Assembly: GCA_028554755.1 (NCBI GenBank)
Contig: JAPTOF010000002.1
Span: 9,349,001-9,413,000 of the forward strand
Reading direction: 5' to 3'
From: Cordia subcordata
Lineage: Eukaryota; Streptophyta; Magnoliopsida; Boraginales; Cordiaceae
DNA: 64,000 bases
Shown here: piece after piece, positions 59,690 to 64,000 of the stretch
Numbering within the stretch: position 1 is the first letter of the stretch
Layout of the letters: each line of letters starts with the position of its first letter
Made by a program: the position numbers and the translations under genes
Notes under the pieces: model-generated
Told to the model about the DNA's origin: nothing
The model's database searches: none
What the model saw: the letters and a program-made list of their open reading frames with translations, nothing else

Positions 59690-61492
59690 TATAAAGCAAT
59701 TAAAGTCCTTGCTTTGAGTTTCACAAATTTTTAGGTCCCAAATTTTAATAATATTATAATTATGATTTATATAATTATAACAATTAGGTTATCTTATTTT
59801 CAATAGTAAACGGTCTGATTTAGTTTCTTTTAACCCAAAAAAAAAAAAAAAACTCACCAGTACTATAAATCTCATTCTCTCTTATTCATGTGAATTTTAC
59901 AATTACAAGTATGTGACGCCCTCCCATATTGATTTTTTGTGAGATTTGTATATATTTTATAATAGTTTGGGTTTATTACTACTGTCATCAAGGGGCTTAA
60001 GCATTTTGGACTAGTTGATTATGCTTAATGTGGTTGTAAGCCAGTAGTAGGACCTAGATCGTTATAGATAGTATTAGAGCAAGTTTTAGGTGGATTCCAC
60101 ATTGCTTGAGGATCCTAGACTGTGATTCTATTCTTTTTGTGTTTGGGCCATAACGAGGACATCTTCTCTTTAAAAGGACAATTTGTTCTTAGGTTGTGAT
60201 TCTATTCTATTTGTATTTGGACCACAACAAGGGCATTGTGTTTGGATCGTAACAAGAATATCTCCTCTTTTGAGAAGGATGGTTTGTTTTGTTTATCTTT
60301 TGGGTCGTGACGAGAGTGTTGTGTCTTTAAGTGGGAGAATCTGTTCTGTTTGTATTTAAAGGGGAGAGTTTATTAGGCTATTGTCACGAATTTTAAGTAT
60401 TTTGGGTCAATTGATTAAGTTTAATATGGTGAGAGACTAGTAACTAGGCTTAGGTCATTACAAATGACACCTCTCTTAACTAATCAAAGATGTACCAAAT
60501 GGATTATTAAGCATTGCACATACAAAAGAAAATTTTCTATCATTGCATTTTTGCACAGCTTGCAAATTACACAATATTCGTAGAGATAAGGATTGGAAAA
60601 TGAAAACCTTTCTGTTTATTTTTTATATAATTATTTGCCAAATGCAGCCTCACTTGTTCTTTTTCTAGAAATATTTCATATATATTCTTCACACACTAAT
60701 GCCACCTGTCTACTCACTGTTTTCTATTAAGGCTTTTCTTTCTATTTTCTTCAGCATGTCAAGCTTTTAACTTTTATTGTACATTATTATTTTTCTTAGC
60801 TGGATCAATATAAAGTTCTTGTTGATCCAGAAAATAAAATTGAGAGGAGGAAACTTTCACTATCATAATACTTGGTATATAAAAAGGAAAGAACAATTTT
60901 TCAAAGATAAGATGATAATATTTTATCCATCAGGGTGTTTGATGTAAAGTTTGCGATTTTTCATATATAATATTATTTTGCGTGTACTATAATATTTTAG
61001 TTTTTATTCTTTTCTTCCAATTTTTCTTTTTATATTTGTGGTTTATGAGATAAAAATCTGGACTTTGGAAGAACTTCAACTGCAAAGATCAAAGAATAAA
61101 AATCTTAAGTTCAGCCTGATTAAGCAATATTCTTGTTATATGTGCTTATATAATCAAATAATTGCAATATCAGATTTCTTCTTTTCTTTTCTCTCTTATG
61201 ACCAAGAAAAATGTTCCAAAACTGCTTAAACTCACGTTGCTAAAGTATAGATCTCAAAATATATGACCTTACTCAAAAAATCGACATATATAGTACACAC
61301 TCTTATTTAATTAAACACTAACCGTCTAATCGATTGCTATATACATGGACAAGATGCTTTGTTAGGTTAAAAGACGAGACAAGAAAACTTAAGATCAGCA
61401 ATGAAAATCATCCCATGATTGGAGAATGGCGGCCATTGTCTCGATCATCCATACCTTTTTAAGAGATTATTACTTTGCCAATGGATGGTGGA

Positions 61493-61525
<33 letters not shown>

Positions 61526-64000
61526 CAGGGTTGGACTCATCTATAGCCATCTTGGACATTATTGCAAGCACCAAAAATAAAGGTAGACTTAAAAGTATAT
61601 ACAAATCCTTTTTCTGTGTTATGGTTGCTATACTCATATTTATTTCCCGATCCCGATCCAACCCAACCTTATTCTTAGTAGAATTTGAATTCAGGTCACT
61701 GATTTGAGAGCAATAATTCAAACTACTTATCTACTTTTTGAAACCGTGTTATGGCTATTACAGTTAAGTATAAGCGTGCCTGGAATTCTCCACTCTCTTT
61801 AGTTTTAATGCCACTTGTTGCTTGATCACTTCAGAATCATTTTATTAGTTGATGTGGTCAACATTAATGAACCTTACTAAGCTCACTTACAAATTCAAAA
61901 TAAAGACAACGGCGAATTATTATTTCAATATTTGAATGCGTCCAAGGTTCAAAAGCTAATTTCTTGTTGCATTATTACCTTTTAGAGTAAATGCATAAAA
62001 AAAAAAACTATGATGATGCACTTTAATATGGGCATAAAGTGGCCCTTAAATAAAAGTTGAGCGGGTGCTTTTTGTGATATGTAAAAACAATTGGTAAGCA
62101 ACCAAAAGTGGAAGTGGGTCAATGGTGAAACATCGCGTTCGCAATAGGAAAGACCGAGTCATGGCCAGAAGGACTTGCCGCAGAGAAGGCGTTTAGCACT
62201 TATTTTTCAAGAAGTTATTCAATTACATTATGATGTGGCGAAAGAAATTAATATTATTGGCAGATTATTAGTTAGTTTTGAGTCACATCAATAGTATTAG
62301 AGTAGATTATCGAGAATTTAATACAGAGTTCTTTATTATTTTCTATCCGATATAAAACTATTCTCACGTTTAATATAATTTAAAGATATCTTAACTTAAA
62401 GTAATATAGACTATTTCATGAAGTATGGTTCCGCTCTAACTATCAATGTGGATTACATTACTTGGTTAGTCCACTTTGTGGTTGTGCTCTAGTAGTCCGT
62501 GTGAAGATCACATTGCCTTGCAGTCTTGATAGTCCTGAACTTTGATTTTCTTTTATTTTGTCAATTTGAACTCCTCACCAATTTGTAAAGAGACTTTTGA
62601 TAACCAATTTTTATGGTTTATGCTCTCATATCTATTGGAGTTTAATTTATTTTGGAGGGAAAAAATTAATCGAATTAGGATCTCTGGCATTAAAATATAA
62701 ACATTGTCTCTACTTCATATAATATATACAAATATAAATATCCAAATTTTTACTATCCATGTGAGAGGATGAAATGTAAACATGCCTTGTAAACTTTAAT
62801 TCTTAGTAAGTTTTCAACACTGATTATGTTCTTATGAGAAATTTATAATAATTAAATAAAATATTTAAATTGAAAAAGTAAAATCTAGTAAAGAAGGGAT
62901 TATATTTATTAGAGTTTAACACATTTTTGGTAGAAAGAGAATTAATAGAATTAACATTAAAAGAGAAGCATAAATTTTATTTTGTAAACACACACACACA
63001 TATTATATATATATGTATATATATATGTAAGATGTATATACAGTATCTGGATTTTACTTATAATATATAGACATAATGTATGGCTTTTATTTTATATAAT
63101 ATATAAATGATTACCCATTGAGTTTCTTGATGTTGGAAAATTAGATAATCTTGGAAAAAAATCATGAATGAAGTAAACCTATGCATTTTTATACGGTTTC
63201 ATGAGCACATTAGGTAAGCAGATTAAGAAATAATTTTGCAAAGATAAAAGGGATAAATTAAATATCCTCTTGGAAGAAAAAAGGAAAAGACTCATGTCAC
63301 GAGAGCACACAATATTGATTTGAAAGAGATGAACTCTACTTTATAATATATATATATATATATTTTTTTTTGCAATATGTATGAGATATTTGACAGAGAA
63401 TACAAATTTTTACCATATAAACAAAAGGAAAAAAGATGACATAAAAGCATCATGCAAATATTAATTTGTTCCCGTATCTTAAGAGGAAAATAAAGAATAG
63501 AACATTAAAGAGACACCACCAAAAATGAGTAAATTGTCTTTGAGTTACAACCTTTCTTTCCTCATATAAATTGTCTTTGAGTTACAACCTTTCTTTCCTC
63601 AGATTTTGGGAACTAATAAAAGATGAGAATGGGATACTATACGTCCATCCATGAATGGCAATGGCTTGGTGCTCTTTGTTTATGGAAATGCAAAATGCTA
63701 CCACTATTTTGGATTATTCTCCAACCATATTTTTATTTTTTTCATTTTTTTGGGTCCCACCCAAAACATATATTTAAAGAAAATGCTTTGACTGGTAATT
63801 GATAGGTTCTCACGTCTCAATCACTTAATATTATTATTTTTAGAGAATGATTAATATATATCAAAAGAACCTTATTCTCAGCTTTCATTAATGGTGGATG
63901 AGGACTTGTACACGTAAGAAGTATTTAGATCTCCAAAGGTGCTCTTTTAAAAGAGACAGATTAAAATATTATTTTGCCTGCCTTTTGCACTACTATATAA
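59690..64000. other. Intergenic, no gene supported
   Basis: Bases 60090-60370 contain degenerate tandem phrases (variants of TTGGGCCATAACGAGGACAT / TTGGATCGTAACAAGAATAT). Bases 62100-62200 are less AT-rich than their surroundings (CGAGTCATGGCCAGAAGG) but encode nothing recognised. (TA)n tracts lie at 61495-61522 and 63344-63362. A 35-base or so direct repeat (AATTGTCTTTGAGTTACAAC ...) occurs at 63531 and 63569. Short open frames here lack domains or splice context. Confidence 0.5.

Noticed and set aside
61426..61721. Open frames on both strands around a (TA)n tract
   Set aside because: They depend on an Ile-Tyr repeat encoded by the microsatellite and have no domain.

Overview
The window looks like AT-rich nuclear DNA of a flowering plant, probably a eudicot. 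The genes have many GT-AG introns. The intergenic space is packed with plant transposon relics: Ty1/copia pieces, a solo LTR, CACTA, hAT, a Mutator-like element, tRNA-derived SINEs and many MITEs. There are no operons, CRISPR arrays, rRNA genes or recognisable tRNA genes. I cannot name the species.

One gene family fills 1-55 kb. Its protein has N-terminal ankyrin repeats followed by a three-repeat TPR domain, the architecture of Arabidopsis TPR10 (At3g04710). Only one copy is intact: copy B (14694-20901, + strand, 12 exons, 422 residues). Around it lie four decayed copies on the - strand: A (2164-7348), C (25992-29143), D (38366-45008) and E (47084-52716). A shattered 5' fragment, G (32690-33666), lies on the - strand, and two tiny exon-2 relics lie on the + strand near 300 and 22070. 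A and B are head to head; B and C are tail to tail; C, D and E are in tandem. The four - strand copies share about 0.8-1.3 kb of 3' flank, so the unit that duplicated was larger than the gene. Every - strand copy carries in-frame stops, frameshifts, damaged splice sites or lost exons.

Layout: 1-2.2 kb, exon relic, copia 3' end and shared flank; 2.2-7.4 kb, copy A; 7.7-14.4 kb, transposon-derived DNA, including a 1.7-kb inverted-repeat element full of short palindromes; 14.6-20.9 kb, copy B; 21.8-25.2 kb, a second copy of the relic and copia block, split by a 2.2-kb hAT-like element; 26-29.1 kb, copy C; 29.5-31.7 kb, a CACTA element; 31.7-33.7 kb, scrambled gene-family pieces and a 190-bp tandem repeat; 34.0-34.5 kb, solo LTR; 38.4-45.0 kb, copy D with a Mutator-like insertion; 47.1-52.7 kb, copy E; 52.8-54.3 kb, an insertion upstream of E; 54.3-64 kb, no gene I can support, with MITEs, one nested inside another.

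The most useful aspect is that the duplicated copies act as controls for each other. Several insertions can be compared with their empty sites inside this window, which gives element ends and target-site duplications directly. The only gene product I would predict is the copy B protein, a likely Hsp90/Hsp70-binding ankyrin-TPR adaptor. I did not find a convincing new biological system. The inverted arrangement of intact and decayed copies could in principle yield antisense or hairpin RNA, but that is inference.
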